In this document: one piece after another, positions 17,497-27,354 of the stretch
Layout: every line of letters begins with the position of its first letter
How positions within the stretch are numbered: position 1 is the stretch's first letter
DNA from: Akkermansiaceae bacterium
GTDB lineage: Bacteria; Verrucomicrobiota; Verrucomicrobiia; Verrucomicrobiales; Akkermansiaceae
Direction of reading: 5' to 3'
Assembly: GCA_903827375.1 (NCBI GenBank)
Contig: CAIKHZ010000299.1
Location: forward strand, 1 to 32,041
Length of the DNA: 32,041 nucleotides
Position numbers and translations under genes: made by a program
Notes under the pieces: generated by a model
Told to the model about the DNA's origin: nothing
Database searches by the model: none
Seen by the model: the letters and a program-made list of their open reading frames with translations, nothing else

Positions 17497-18063
17497 TCAG
17501 ACTTTCATCAGATCGGCCTCCTTGGCCACCGCGTGCTCGTCGATCTTTTTGACATATTTGTTAGTGAGTTCTTGCACTTCCGCCTCAAAGTCCTTCTGGC
17601 CGTCCTCGGTGACTTCGTTGTTGGCCTTCATTTTTTTGGCCATGTCCATGCCATCCTTCCGGGCGGCCCGCACCCGCACCTTGGCCTCTTCCGCCAGTTG
17701 CTTGATGAGTTTGACCATATCGCGGCGGCGTTCTTCCGACAATTCGGGGATGGGCACGCGGATCGATCGGTCGGCAGCGGCCGGATTCAGGTTGAGTTTG
17801 CTTTCGCGGATCGCCCGTTCGATATCCCGGGTGGTGGCCGGATCAAACGGCTGGACGACGAGCATGCGGGGTTCGGGCGAGCTGATGACGGCGAGGCCCT
17901 TGAGTTTCATGACGCTGCCGTAGGCGTGGACGTGCACGTCGAGGTTTTCGATGAGTGCCGGGCTGGCCTTGCCGGTGCGCACCCCGGTGAAATCATGCAG
18001 CAAGTATTCCACCACTTTGTTCATGGCGTCTTCCACATCAAAAATGGCTTCTTCTGGGTCCAT
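17497..18063 (-). CDS. frr: Ribosome recycling factor
   Basis: The 188-residue protein splits the post-termination ribosome together with EF-G. Recognisable blocks are DFTGVRTGKASPALIENL, RMLVVQPFDPATTRDIERAI, and RVPIPELSEERRRDMVKLIK, all in the usual order and length. ATG 18063 (MDPEEAIFDVEDAMNKVVEY) is the family start. A frame open upstream to 18180 overlaps pyrH and is not used. It lies 25 bases behind pyrH, the standard bacterial pyrH-frr pairing. Confidence 0.96.
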   Translation of the reverse strand: MDPEEAIFDVEDAMNKVVEYLLHDFTGVRTGKASPALIENLDVHVHAYGSVMKLKGLAVISSPEPRMLVVQPFDPATTRDIERAIRESKLNLNPAAADRSIRVPIPELSEERRRDMVKLIKQLAEEAKVRVRAARKDGMDMAKKMKANNEVTEDGQKDFEAEVQELTNKYVKKIDEHAVAKEADLMKV

Positions 18064-18088
18064 GGGATGTCGTTGTTGGATCAGGGAT

Positions 18089-18856
18089 TCAGTGGGCGTC
18101 GGCTGACGTCTTTGGTGGGCCTTCGCCATGCACGAGGGTGCCGATGGGCAGCCCGCGCAGGGCATGGGAAAGGTTGCCATTGGGGCCGAGGTCGAAAATG
18201 ATGATAGGCACGTGGTTGTCCATGCACAGGCTGAAAGCGGTGGCGTCCATCACGCTGAGGCGTTTGGAGAGGCACTCTTGGAAGGTGACGGTTTCATAGC
18301 GGGTGGCGCTAGGATCCTTGCGAGGATCGGCCGTGTAAACCCCATCCACTTGGGTCGCCTTCAGAATCACATCGGCTCCCATTTCGCTCGCTCGCAGCGC
18401 CGCTGTGGTATCCGTCGAAAAAAACGGACTGCCAGTGCCCGCGGCAAAAATAACCACCTTGCCTTCGTCGAGTTGGCGCTCGGCTTTGCGGCGGATAAAT
18501 GTCTCAGCGACGTTTTTCATTTCGATGGCCGACTGCACGCCACAACGCACGCCGTGGTGTTCGAGGGCTCCCTCCAAGGCCAGCGCATTCATCACGGTGG
18601 CAAGCATGCCTACGTAATCCGCAGTGGCCCGATCCATGCCGCGGGCCGAGGCACTGGCACCGCGCCAGAAATTACCGCCGCCCACCACGATGCCTAGTTG
18701 CAGGCCGGAATCGACGGCCTCGCGGATTTCCAAGGCGATGCGGTTGACGATTTCTGGCGAGATATTGTCGGTGGAACCTGGTTCACGCAGGGCTTCGCCG
18801 CTGAGTTTCAGAATGGCACGTTTGAAGGGTCGGGGGTCTCGGGCGTGGGCGTTCAT
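18089..18856 (-). CDS. pyrH: Uridylate kinase
   Basis: The 255-residue protein phosphorylates UMP to UDP in pyrimidine synthesis. Amino acid kinase family motifs are visible: LKLSGEAL near the start, VVGGGNFWRG, the STDTTAALRASEMGADVILK block, and the VDGVYTADPRKDP motif. The C-terminal tail HGEGPPKTSADAH extends slightly past the usual end. The ATG at 18856 was preferred to a start at 18907 because it begins the conserved part and leaves room for the divergent promoter shared with the DUF2157 gene. It is followed by frr. Confidence 0.96.
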   Translation of the reverse strand: MNAHARDPRPFKRAILKLSGEALREPGSTDNISPEIVNRIALEIREAVDSGLQLGIVVGGGNFWRGASASARGMDRATADYVGMLATVMNALALEGALEHHGVRCGVQSAIEMKNVAETFIRRKAERQLDEGKVVIFAAGTGSPFFSTDTTAALRASEMGADVILKATQVDGVYTADPRKDPSATRYETVTFQECLSKRLSVMDATAFSLCMDNHVPIIIFDLGPNGNLSHALRGLPIGTLVHGEGPPKTSADAH

Positions 18857-19007
18857 GAGGGATGTCACTGGCGCAGAATAACCAGTCACCACCGTTTGCA
18901 AAGGCAAAAATCGCCTTTTCAGCGACCCGCATCCCTATCCAGAAATCAATAATGACTTGTCAACTTTCAGCGATCCGCATAATTTGCCCGGCAAGGGTCA
19001 AAACGAA

Positions 19008-20375
19008 ATGGCTAAACATGAACCTCGGATTTGGGAAAAGCTCGATGAGTGGACGGCGGCGGGATTGATATCGTCGGCTCAGGCGGCGGCGATTCGTGCC
19101 AGCGAACCCGCGCCAAAATCCACACCGCCGTGGGGCATCATGATCTTCGCTTGTTCTGGGGCGGTGGTGTTGGGCATGGGAGTTATTCTTCTTTTTGCCT
19201 ACAACTGGGACCAGATGCACAAGTTTGGCAAACTGGCCATCATCTTCACTGCGCTGGCGGCAGCGCACACCACTGGCATCATCCTGCGAAGCAAAAACCT
19301 AACGCCGGGATTTGCCGATGCCGCGTTCTTATTGGGTAGCATGATATTCGGCGCGGGGATCTGGCTGGTGGCGCAGATTTACCATATCTCAGCTCATTAT
19401 CCGAACGCCTTCGTGGTATGGGCAATCGGAGCCTTGCTGTTCGCCTGGCTGCTGCCCTCAGTGGCACAAGGGTTGCTGGCAGCGGTGATGATCTCAGTTT
19501 GGGCCTGCTGTGAAGCGGTGTCTTACGATAGCCACCCGGTCGCTGCTCCACTGTTGGTGCTGGTAGGCTCCGGTTGGCTGGCCTGGAGAATGCGCTCACC
19601 GGTCTTGCTTGCGGTGGCAGCCGTGAGTTTCGTCGTGTCCATGGGGGTGGGACTTGTGTTTCATGCGGGGTGCGTGATGGTGGTGCTGCTCGGAACCACT
19701 TTGATGTTAGAGAGTGCCGCCTGGCTGGCTCGCGACTGCGCCAGTTTCCCCGCTGCGACTCGCATCCTCCATATCACCGGCATGATCCTGTATCTGCCTG
19801 TGTTGTTTATTTTAACGTTTCATGATGCTGCCGAGGACTTGTTGAGGAATAGTTATTGGAGTGATCAACCGCCGCCTCATGAATGGCTGCCGCTGGTTGT
19901 CCTGATTCTGGCGGTCTTCGGGCTTTCCGCCGGAGCGGGGTATCGGGCCGTGACCGAGCAACGATTTAATACACAGGAGTTCCGCTCCAACCTGCTGGCA
20001 CCCTCACTGATTTTTACGGCCTATCTGATAGCATGGTGGGCACCGCTTCTGTCGGACAAAGCGCATTTCACCTATCATCCCAATGCGGCCACCATGCTCT
20101 GCGCCGCTGCCAATGCCCTATTTATCTATCACATTCTCGGCAACCTCTGGGCGGGTTGCCGCAACTCCCGGTTGCGGCAGGTGGTCGGCGGATCATTGCT
20201 GCTGGCGGTGTGGATTTTCGCGAGGTTTGCTGATCTTTTTGATAGCTTGTTAGTACGCGGGACCATGTTCATGGTGATGGGCGCGGGACTCTTCGCCGTG
20301 GCCGTGATCTATCAACGCAATAAATCACATCTGCCCGCTGTAACCAACCCCCTCAACCCCGGCAAGGAGGACTGA
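19008..20375 (+). CDS. DUF2157 membrane protein
   Basis: The 455-residue protein opens with a soluble segment (KLDEWTAAGLISSAQAAAIR, the mark of DUF2157) and continues with about a dozen hydrophobic segments. The first is GAVVLGMGVILLFAYNWDQM. The family has no proven function; it is found in many bacteria next to a GDYXXLXY protein, as here. ATG 19008 (MAKHEPRIW) was chosen because the conserved domain starts right after it, although the frame is open from 18957. A very strong AAGGAGG just before the next ATG, three bases after this stop, shows the two genes are co-translated. Confidence 0.88.
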   Translation: MAKHEPRIWEKLDEWTAAGLISSAQAAAIRASEPAPKSTPPWGIMIFACSGAVVLGMGVILLFAYNWDQMHKFGKLAIIFTALAAAHTTGIILRSKNLTPGFADAAFLLGSMIFGAGIWLVAQIYHISAHYPNAFVVWAIGALLFAWLLPSVAQGLLAAVMISVWACCEAVSYDSHPVAAPLLVLVGSGWLAWRMRSPVLLAVAAVSFVVSMGVGLVFHAGCVMVVLLGTTLMLESAAWLARDCASFPAATRILHITGMILYLPVLFILTFHDAAEDLLRNSYWSDQPPPHEWLPLVVLILAVFGLSAGAGYRAVTEQRFNTQEFRSNLLAPSLIFTAYLIAWWAPLLSDKAHFTYHPNAATMLCAAANALFIYHILGNLWAGCRNSRLRQVVGGSLLLAVWIFARFADLFDSLLVRGTMFMVMGAGLFAVAVIYQRNKSHLPAVTNPLNPGKED

Positions 20376-20378
20376 ACC

Positions 20379-20996
20379 ATGCGTGGCAAACTCATTCTGA
20401 TCGCTGTCCTTGTGCAAGTCCTCATCCTTGGCTGGATGGCAGGTGAACGCGAATGGATCGTTCGAACTGCGCCAACAGTCTGGTTGCGAACAGCACCCGT
20501 CGATCCGCGGGATTTGTTCCGAGGCGACTATGTCACACTCGGGTATGAAATCTCCACCATCCCTGCGGCCAAGTTCGGCCAGGCGTTAAAGCAACTCATC
20601 GCAGAACAAGACGACAAAACTGTGGGCTACCGTCATTCATACGAGTGCGAAATCGTGCTGTATGTCACCTTGAAGGTAGATCCCGCCACCGGTCTTGCCA
20701 GTGTGGCCTTTGCTGATCTAACACCTCCAGCGGCCGGGGTCTTTATCAAGGGTCGGGTCCGCCGATATCACCAAACAGCCACCGCCATCACCCGCGTCAG
20801 CTATGGCATAGATGCCTATTACATTCAACAGGGCCGCGGTAGCGAGTTTGAACGGCGCAATCCCGCAGGTCTAGCGGATGGCACCCAGGCCCCGATGGAG
20901 ATGCGGGTGGCCATCGGTCATAACGGCACCGCCGTTCTAACGGGACACCGTTGGCGCTCGCTCGGTATGACCTCCCAAAACGATGCCGAACACTGA
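20379..20996 (+). CDS. GDYXXLXY domain protein
   Basis: The 205-residue protein starts with a single hydrophobic segment (LILIAVLVQVLILGWMAGE) that may be an uncleaved signal anchor. It then carries the family signature GDYVTLGYE within the block RTAPVDPRDLFRGDYVTLGY. The rest would lie in the periplasm. Its function is unknown; it almost always follows a DUF2157 gene, so the two probably form a membrane complex. The ATG has an unusually good AAGGAGG nine bases upstream (20364-20370), within the end of the DUF2157 gene. Confidence 0.88.
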   Translation: MRGKLILIAVLVQVLILGWMAGEREWIVRTAPTVWLRTAPVDPRDLFRGDYVTLGYEISTIPAAKFGQALKQLIAEQDDKTVGYRHSYECEIVLYVTLKVDPATGLASVAFADLTPPAAGVFIKGRVRRYHQTATAITRVSYGIDAYYIQQGRGSEFERRNPAGLADGTQAPMEMRVAIGHNGTAVLTGHRWRSLGMTSQNDAEH

Positions 20997-21249
20997 GGTA
21001 TGATGCTCGGTGCGCCGAAATACGGCACCAACGGATGGTAAAATCAGGTCTTGCCAAGAGTCGGGTTGAGATCAAGTTTTCAGGGCAAACCCTTGCAACC
21101 CAACAATGACAAACTACACGTCCACTCCCGCACCGAGGCCGCGATGAAATTCCGCGACTCCAAGGAGGACCCGCGCATATCATTTTGAAATCCGGCGGAT
21201 CCTGCTCGCCAACCGGCAATGACGCTGCCAGCCTCCCTTCAATCTTGCT
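20997..21249. other. Non-coding gap before the alpha-2-macroglobulin remnant
   Basis: These 253 bases hold no frame I can support. The short stretch at 21106-21154 starts with an ATG (MTNYTSTPAPRPR) and stops after 13 codons. No promoter, repeat or terminator was recognised. As the neighbour downstream is a degraded gene, this may also be decayed sequence. Confidence 0.5.
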
Positions 21250-23434
21250 ATGAAAAGCTCCTGCTGCCTGCGCCTGCTGCTTGTCGCCTTCCTCTTCGTC
21301 AACGGCCCCACGCTTGCTGCCAAGCCCCGCGAGGCTGAGTGGATCAAAGTGGAGGAAGCCACCAAACTCGACCAGCCGCAAACCGCCATCGGCCTGCTCA
21401 AATCGATCGAAGCCGCCTCCTTTGCCGGGCAGGCCTGGGCCGAAGGGGCCAAGGCGCTAGCCATGCGGTTGACCCTCGAAGGGAAAGTGACCGGTGACGA
21501 GGCAGTGAGGATCGACGAACTGGCGGAGGCCGAGGGCACTGCGCCTGCCGCGGTGCGGCCGTTTCTTCGGCTGCTCTGCGCCCGCTGGATGCTCGAGTAC
21601 TATCAGAAAAACCACTGGAATCTTGAGAGGCGCAGCTCCGCCACCGATCTATCAAGTGCCGACATTCGGACTTGGGACGCGTCGCGGATGCTCGACGAAA
21701 TCGACCGCAGTTTCCAGGCCTCCCTAGCCGACGCGCCCATGCTCCAAACCATTCCCGTCGCGGGGTTTGAATACCTCCTCGAGCCCGGCGAACTCGGCGA
21801 CAACCTGCGTCCGACGCTCTACGACTTCATCGCGCATTCGGCCCTGCAATCCTTTGCGGCGGCAGCCAGCCCCGCCAATCCGCAGGGGGCCTTTGAAATC
21901 CCCGCCGACTCGCCAGCTCTCGATGCGTGCGCGGCATTCCTCGTGTGGCATCCCCAGTCCACCGACCCCACCGCTAGGCAACTGCGCGCACTCCGCCTCT
22001 ATCAGGACCGAAGCCCATTGGACCGGCTCCGCCGAGGAACTCACCATCGAGCATGCCAACCTCTCCCACGTCTGGTTCCGCGCCGTCCGCAGCGAATGGA
22101 CGCCTGGCAAGGACACGCTCACCCGTGACCCGCAGCCCGCTGATTTGTTGGAGTTGGAAAAATTGTTAGTTAGCGAGGCTGCGCTGGCGTGGGATGTCGC
22201 GCTGCCGGATGCCAAGGACTGCCGCGTGCGCCACACCTCCGCGCTGGCCCCGGAACACCTTGCTCCCGGCTACTACCTCATGGTCGCCAGTGCCAGCGAG
22301 GATTTTTCACCTGTTGACAACCCACTCTCCTAACTGATTCAACGACCCAAAAGGACGCCACAGCGGCACTCGGCATCAGCGCGCCGGATCAGTCGTGGAC
22401 TGTGCCCGCCAAGGAATCGCGCACGCTGAGTTGGCACCTAACGGTTCCGGACGGCTGTGGCGTGCTCAGCTACAAGGCGCTGGCCACCAGCGGCATGCTG
22501 TCAGATGGCGAGGAGGGTTGGCTGCCGGTTATTTCACGGAGAGTTATGCTAACCGAATCGATATCGCTGCCGATCCGTGACGCCGGCAGCAAGGAGTTCA
22601 ACTTCCAAAAACTCCTCGATAGCGGCACGTCCACCACCCTCGAAAACCGCCTCGTTCAGGTGCAGGTGGTGTCGCAACCGGCGTGGCTCACGGTGTTGGC
22701 ACTTCCCTATCTGATGGAGTTTCCCCACCCGTGCGCCGAGCAGACGTTCAACCGTTACTATGCCAACGCACTGGCCCGCCACATCGCAAAATCCGATCCA
22801 AAAATCCGCCGGACCTTCGACTCCTGGAAAAACACGCCCGCCCTCGACAGCCCGCTAACCAAGGATGCCGACCTCAACGGGATCCTGCTGGAGGAAACCC
22901 CGTGGCTCGCCGAGGCCAGCGTGCAGTCGCAGGCCCGCCGCAGGCTCGGCCTGCTGGGCTAGCATCTCCTGGCAATACCTCGACGACCTCGCCAAGGTCA
23001 CCGGACACGAGACATCGGCGCTCAAGCTGGAAAAGAAGATGTATGTTAGAAAAAACACCGACACCGGTCCCAAACTCGAAGCGCTCAGCGGCCAGGTGAA
23101 AGTCGGCGATGAACTGGTAACGCGGCTGATTCTGCGCAATGAGCGGGCGATGGAGTTTGTGCATTTGAAGGACCTGCGCGGCAGCGGCACCGAGCCGGTC
23201 AACGGGCTCAGCGGCTATCACTGGCAGGACGGCCTAGGGTATTACGAGGTGACGCGCGACAGCGCCAGTCACTTCTTCATCGATTCCCTGCCTGCCGGCA
23301 CCCACGTGTTTGAAACCAGCGTGCGCGTCCAGCATGCCGGAATCTATCAAACCGGCGTGGCAGAAATCAATTGCATGTATGCGCCCGGTTTCAGCGCCCA
23401 TTCCGCCAGCGTGCAGCTGCAAGTGGTACCCTGA
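21250..23434 (+). pseudogene. Alpha-2-macroglobulin family protein, broken by internal deletions
   Basis: Bacterial alpha-2-macroglobulins are large periplasmic protease traps of roughly 1,500-2,000 residues; only about 700 codons remain here, in pieces. Piece 1 (21250 to about 22012) has a signal peptide (MKSSCCLRLLLVAFLFV then TLAA) and the N-terminal helical region. Piece 2 (about 22015-22333, shifted frame) reads ELTIEHANLSHVWFRAV to FSPVDNPLS and ends in TAA. Piece 3 (about 22340-22962, another frame) holds GEEGWLPVISRRVMLTESI and the LPYLMEFPHPCAEQTFNRYY block before the thioester-type domain. Piece 4 (about 22970-23434, shifted again) is the C-terminal VHLKDLRGSGTEPVNGLSGY to CMYAPGFSAHS part. 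The MG domains and the thioester domain between pieces are missing. Confidence 0.85.
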
Positions 23435-23948
23435 GGCTGCCCCCCAGAACTCGGTGTTTGACCTCGATGCCACGAATCCACTCGGGGATTCATGGGAGTT
23501 CCAGAGATAAGTAGTCCGCCCTAAGGTCTGGCTGCCCGGAACAATGAAGGGCATGCCTAATCGGACGATGCGAATGCGAGCATACGACGGCAACCGCGGC
23601 ACCACCAGAACCACGGGTTCGGTGAACAGGGGCTGCATGACGCTGAGCTGATTTTCGTATTCTCCAAGCGAACCGGCATCCCGGTTCGCCTTTTCAATTG
23701 CCAACACGTAGCGCCTGCCAAAACGACGTATCCCCGGCAAATCGACCAGCCCTGATGGACAATCTCGCCCGCATACCCGAAAATCGGGTACTTCTGCGCC
23801 ATTCCGTCGGAATTTCCGGGTTTTCCTCCAAAAAAACGATGATCTGACGATGCGTCCGCCCCTGTTTGTCCTTCACAGGTAACAGGTTTCCCGCTTGTAT
23901 GATGCCGTGCCCGAAAGCAATTCCCGCACCAGATTTTCTTCAAATTTC
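23435..23948. other. Gap with decayed sequence before the defence island
   Basis: These 514 bases hold no intact gene. The plus strand at 23453-23510 reads SVFDLDATNPLGDSWEFQR before a stop, which looks coding-like but belongs to nothing recognised. The minus strand holds the regulator remnant annotated separately (about 23510-23830). This zone marks the boundary between the decayed alpha-2-macroglobulin gene and the plus-strand island. Confidence 0.5.
23510..23830 (-). pseudogene. Remnant of a winged-helix (MarR-like) regulator
   Basis: The minus-strand frame reads RRYVLAIEKANRDAGSLGEY, then EPVVLVVPRLPSYARIRIVR and MPFIVPGSQ. The last part resembles a family of bacterial MarR-like regulators in which a V-P-x-L-x-x-Y-x-R-x-R segment is followed by P-F-I-V-P-G-x-Q and then a winged-helix domain. 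After SQT (about 23536) the similarity stops, so the DNA-binding half is missing; no good start codon exists either. It is therefore either a truncated pseudogene or a chance likeness. The family identification is from memory of the motif and is tentative. Confidence 0.35.
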
Positions 23949-26900
23949 ATGCCATCCACCGGTCCTCAGTCGAATTCGTCATTGCGCGACAACCGTGCCC
24001 ATCGCGGCACCGTCGGCGAATTCCTGAAATCCGAGATCCAGCCGGGCAGCCAGCTTTCCTTTGTTTCCGCGTATTTCACGGTTCACGCCTACGAAGCACT
24101 GGCTTCGCAGCTCGAAGGCGCGGCGAAACTCCGGTTCCTTTTTGGCGAGCCCTCGTTCGTCACGGGGATTGATCGGGGGGACAAGGGAAAGGCCAATTTC
24201 AAGCTGACCGAACACGGTATCACCATCGCCAAAACCCTCACCCAGCGACCGGCTGCTAAGGCCTGCGCCGAGTGGATCGAGCGCATGGTCGAAATCCGCT
24301 CGATCCGCCAATCCAATTTCCTCCATGGCAAGGCCTACCACATCGAAAACGGCAACGCGTCCAGCGCGATCCTCGGAAGCTCGAATTTCACCGTCCCCGG
24401 CCTTGGCCTCGGGACGAACAGCAATGTCGAACTGAACCTCGTGGTCGATTCCGACCGGGACCGCAAGGACCTCAAGAAATGGTTCGAGGAAGTCTGGGAT
24501 GACGAGTCCCTTACCAAAGACGTTAGGGACGAGGTTCTCACCTACCTCAAGCGCCTAGCCTCGTCGAATTCCCCTCAGTTCATCTATTTCCTCACTCTCT
24601 TCCATCTTTTCCGCGATGAACTCGAAGGCTCCAAGGATGTCGATGACGCGCTGAAACGCACCACGCTGCTGGAATCGCAGGTCTGGAAGATGCTCTATTC
24701 GTTCCAACGCGACGGAGCCAAAGGCGTGATCAACAAGCTGTTGGAATACAATGGCTGCATCCTTGCCGACAGTGTGGGCTTGGGCAAAACCTTCGAGGCC
24801 CTCGCCGTCATCAAATACTTCGAACTGCGCAACGAACGCGTCCTGGTTCTCTGCCCAAAAAAATCCGGCCTAACTGGACGGTCTTCAAATCCAACAGCCG
24901 ACTCAATCCGCTGCTGGAAGATGGGTTTGGCTTCGACGTGCTCTCCCACACGGATCTTTCCCGCACCACCGGACTCACCGGCGACCACGACCTCGCGAAT
25001 TTCAATTGGGAAAATTACAGCCTCATCGTCATCGACGAGTCGCATAACTTCCGCAACAACGCCGTCGGCAAACCCAAGGAAGACGGCACGCCCCGGCGGA
25101 CCCGTTACGAGCGACTGCTGGAAGATGTCATCCAGAAGGGCCAGAAAACCAAAGTCCTCCTGCTCTCCGCCACCCCGGTCAACAACCAGATCGCCGATCT
25201 TCGGAATCAGATCTCCTTCATTGCCGGCGGGGATGTCGCCCGCGACGCGAACGGGGAATACGATGGTGCTTTCAAAGAAAAACTCGGAATCCCCAGCATC
25301 AAGGACACCACCCGGAAAGCTCAGGCCAAATTCACCAATTGGACGAAGAAGCCGGCAGAGCAGCGCAAAGCCCGCGACCTCATCCACGAACTCGGCAGCG
25401 ATTTCTTCAAACTGCTAGATGGCCTCTCCATTGCCCGCTCCCGCTCCCAAATCAAGCGCTACTACGCGAAGGAAATGGAACGTCTTGGCGGCTTCCCCAA
25501 GCGTGAGAAACCGACCGCCGAATACCCGAGCATTGATCTCCTGAACGACTTCATTTCATTCGAAGAGCTCGACCAGAAGATCAGCGAGTTGAAACTCAGT
25601 CTCTATCACCCCAGCACCAAGCTGAAGAAAAACCTCCCTCCCGAGGTGCTGGCGAAATACGCGCTCAAGATCGGCAACTTCAACCAGGAAGGCCGCGAGC
25701 GGATCCTCATCTGCATGATGAAGATCAATTTCCTGAAACGCCTCGAAAGCTCCATCGACTCCTTCCGGCTCACGCTCCAACGCACCATCGAGAAAATCGA
25801 CAAGCTGGAAGCCAAGATCCAGGCATTTGAAGACAAGCGGGACAACAACCCCACCCTCGATTTCGCCAATCTATCAGAAGACGATTTTGACGACCTTGAC
25901 CTCGATCCCGAAGACCTTGAAATCGGCGGCAAGCACAAGATCAACCTTGCTCACCTGAATCTGCCCGAGTGGCTGCTCGCCGTCCGCCAGGACCGGGCGC
26001 AACTCCAGAACCTGCTAGACCACTCGCGCCCGGTCGTTCCGGTCCGCGACGCCAAGCTTTTCCGCGTCCGGGAACTCATCGCCGCGAAGGTTGCCAACCC
26101 AGCCACCAACATTGATGGCAAACCGGTGCGGAAAATCATTCTCTTCACTGCCTTCGCCGATACCGCCCGCTACCTATACGAAAACCTCGCCAAATGGTGC
26201 CACGACTCGCTCGGCATCCACACCGCCCTCGTCTGCGGCGGCGGCCACTACCGGGTCTCGCTCGGCAAGGCGGATCTCGAACACATTCTTACTAATTTCT
26301 CTCCTCTATCGAAGCAGCGCGACCGCCAGCCTGACCTTCCGCAGGACCAGGAAATCGACCTGCTCATCGCCACGGACTGTATTTCGGAAGGCCAAAACCT
26401 TCAGGACTGCGACCTGCTCATCAATTACGACATCCACTGGAACCCCGTCCGCATCATCCAGCGCTTCGGCCGTATCGACCGGATTGGTTCACGAAACAAA
26501 TCCGTCTCGCTCGTCAACTTCTGGCCCACCAAGGACCTCGACGCCTACCTCAACGTCAAGAACCGCGTCGAAGACCGCATGGCCCTTGTCGATCTAACCG
26601 CCTCCGGCGAGGACAACCTGCTCGCCTCCGATCAGATCGAGGACCTGATCAAGGCGGACCTGCATTACCGAAACAAACAGCTCAAGGACCTCCAAAAAGG
26701 CGTCGTCGATTTCGATGAGGAAGATCCCGAAGGAATCTCCCTCGCCGACTTCTCCCTCACCGACTTCCGGCTCGACCTCCTGCGTTTTCTTGAAAACAAC
26801 CGCGAGTTGCTGGAAACCGCCGAACTTGGCCTCTTCGCCGTGGTTCCTCCCGATCCATCGGTCCCCATTTCCCAACCCGGCATCATCTTCTGTTTCCGCC

Positions 26901-27289
26901 AGCGGGACAACAAGCGCCCCACCGAGGTCAATCCGCTCGCTCCCTACTATCTGGTTTACGTGCTCGATGACGGCAACGTCCGCATCACCTTCATGCAGCC
27001 GAAGCAGGCCCTCGACCTGTTCCGCTCCCTCGCCGCCAATCACGTCAGCGCATTCACCGATCTTTGCGACTCCTTCGACGCTAGGAATGCCAACGGCTCC
27101 GACATGAGCCACGAATCCCGCCTCCTCGATTCCGCCATGGAATCCATCAAGCGCACCTTCGCCCGCCGCGCCACCACCTCGCTGCTCTCGGGCCGCGACG
27201 GCTTGCTGCCCATGGCCTCCGAAACCCCCTCCTCCGCCGACGACATGGAACTCGTCACCTGGCTCGTCGTCATGGAACCGCAACTTTGA
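23949..27289 (+). CDS. PLD-nuclease/SNF2-helicase fusion, with a -1 frame break
   Basis: Read with one -1 shift at 24857-24863 this is a 1,113-residue protein. A phospholipase-D-like domain comes first, with a single HKD-type motif (H126-G-K128, then SSNFTVPGLG). The SNF2 helicase follows: Walker A DSVGLGKT (K280), then after the shift D363-E-S-H, LLSATPVNNQ, LFTAFADTARYL, ATDCISEGQNLQ and the QRFGRIDRIGS arginine-finger motif. The last 250 residues match no domain I know. Such PLD-SNF2 fusions sit in defence islands next to DNA methyltransferases, where they may translocate on and cut foreign DNA. Without the shift, the first frame runs only to 25418 with unrelated residues and lacks helicase motifs II-VI. 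Start ATG 23949 (MPSTGPQSNS); a TTG at 23895 is an alternative. Confidence 0.85.
24857..24863 (+). other. A AAA AAA heptamer at the frame break
   Basis: Seven A residues lie in the phase CCA-AAA-AAA-TCC, i.e. the classic slippery arrangement A AAA AAA. Before it the protein reads VLVLCPKK; a -1 slip makes the next codon ATC and gives PKKIRPNWTVF, which joins exactly to the downstream helicase frame. A one-base deletion from an original A8 run would look the same. Possible explanations are programmed ribosomal or transcriptional slippage, a natural inactivating mutation, or a homopolymer sequencing error. Confidence 0.8.
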
Positions 27290-27325
27290 ATTTTTTCGTG
27301 AAAATGATTTTTGTTGTTTACCTCA

Positions 27326-27354
27326 AGCGAACATACGTTCACAAATAGCGAACA
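27326..27354 (+). promoter_or_regulatory. Likely operator of the wHTH-MNT/HEPN operon
   Basis: The octamer AGCGAACA occurs twice, at 27326-27333 and 27347-27354, 21 bases apart (two helical turns), the second touching the ATG of the wHTH-MNT gene. The first copy is also half of an inverted pair GAAC-atac-GTTC (27329-27340). Such spacing suits a dimeric winged-helix protein binding one face of DNA. The encoded wHTH-MNT protein is the natural candidate for autorepression. This is inference from position and repeat. Confidence 0.5.

Noticed and set aside
24695..25387. 230-residue minus-strand frame across the helicase frame break
   Set aside because: It is antisense to conserved helicase motifs; its residue content is shadow-like. 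It does not explain the frame break.
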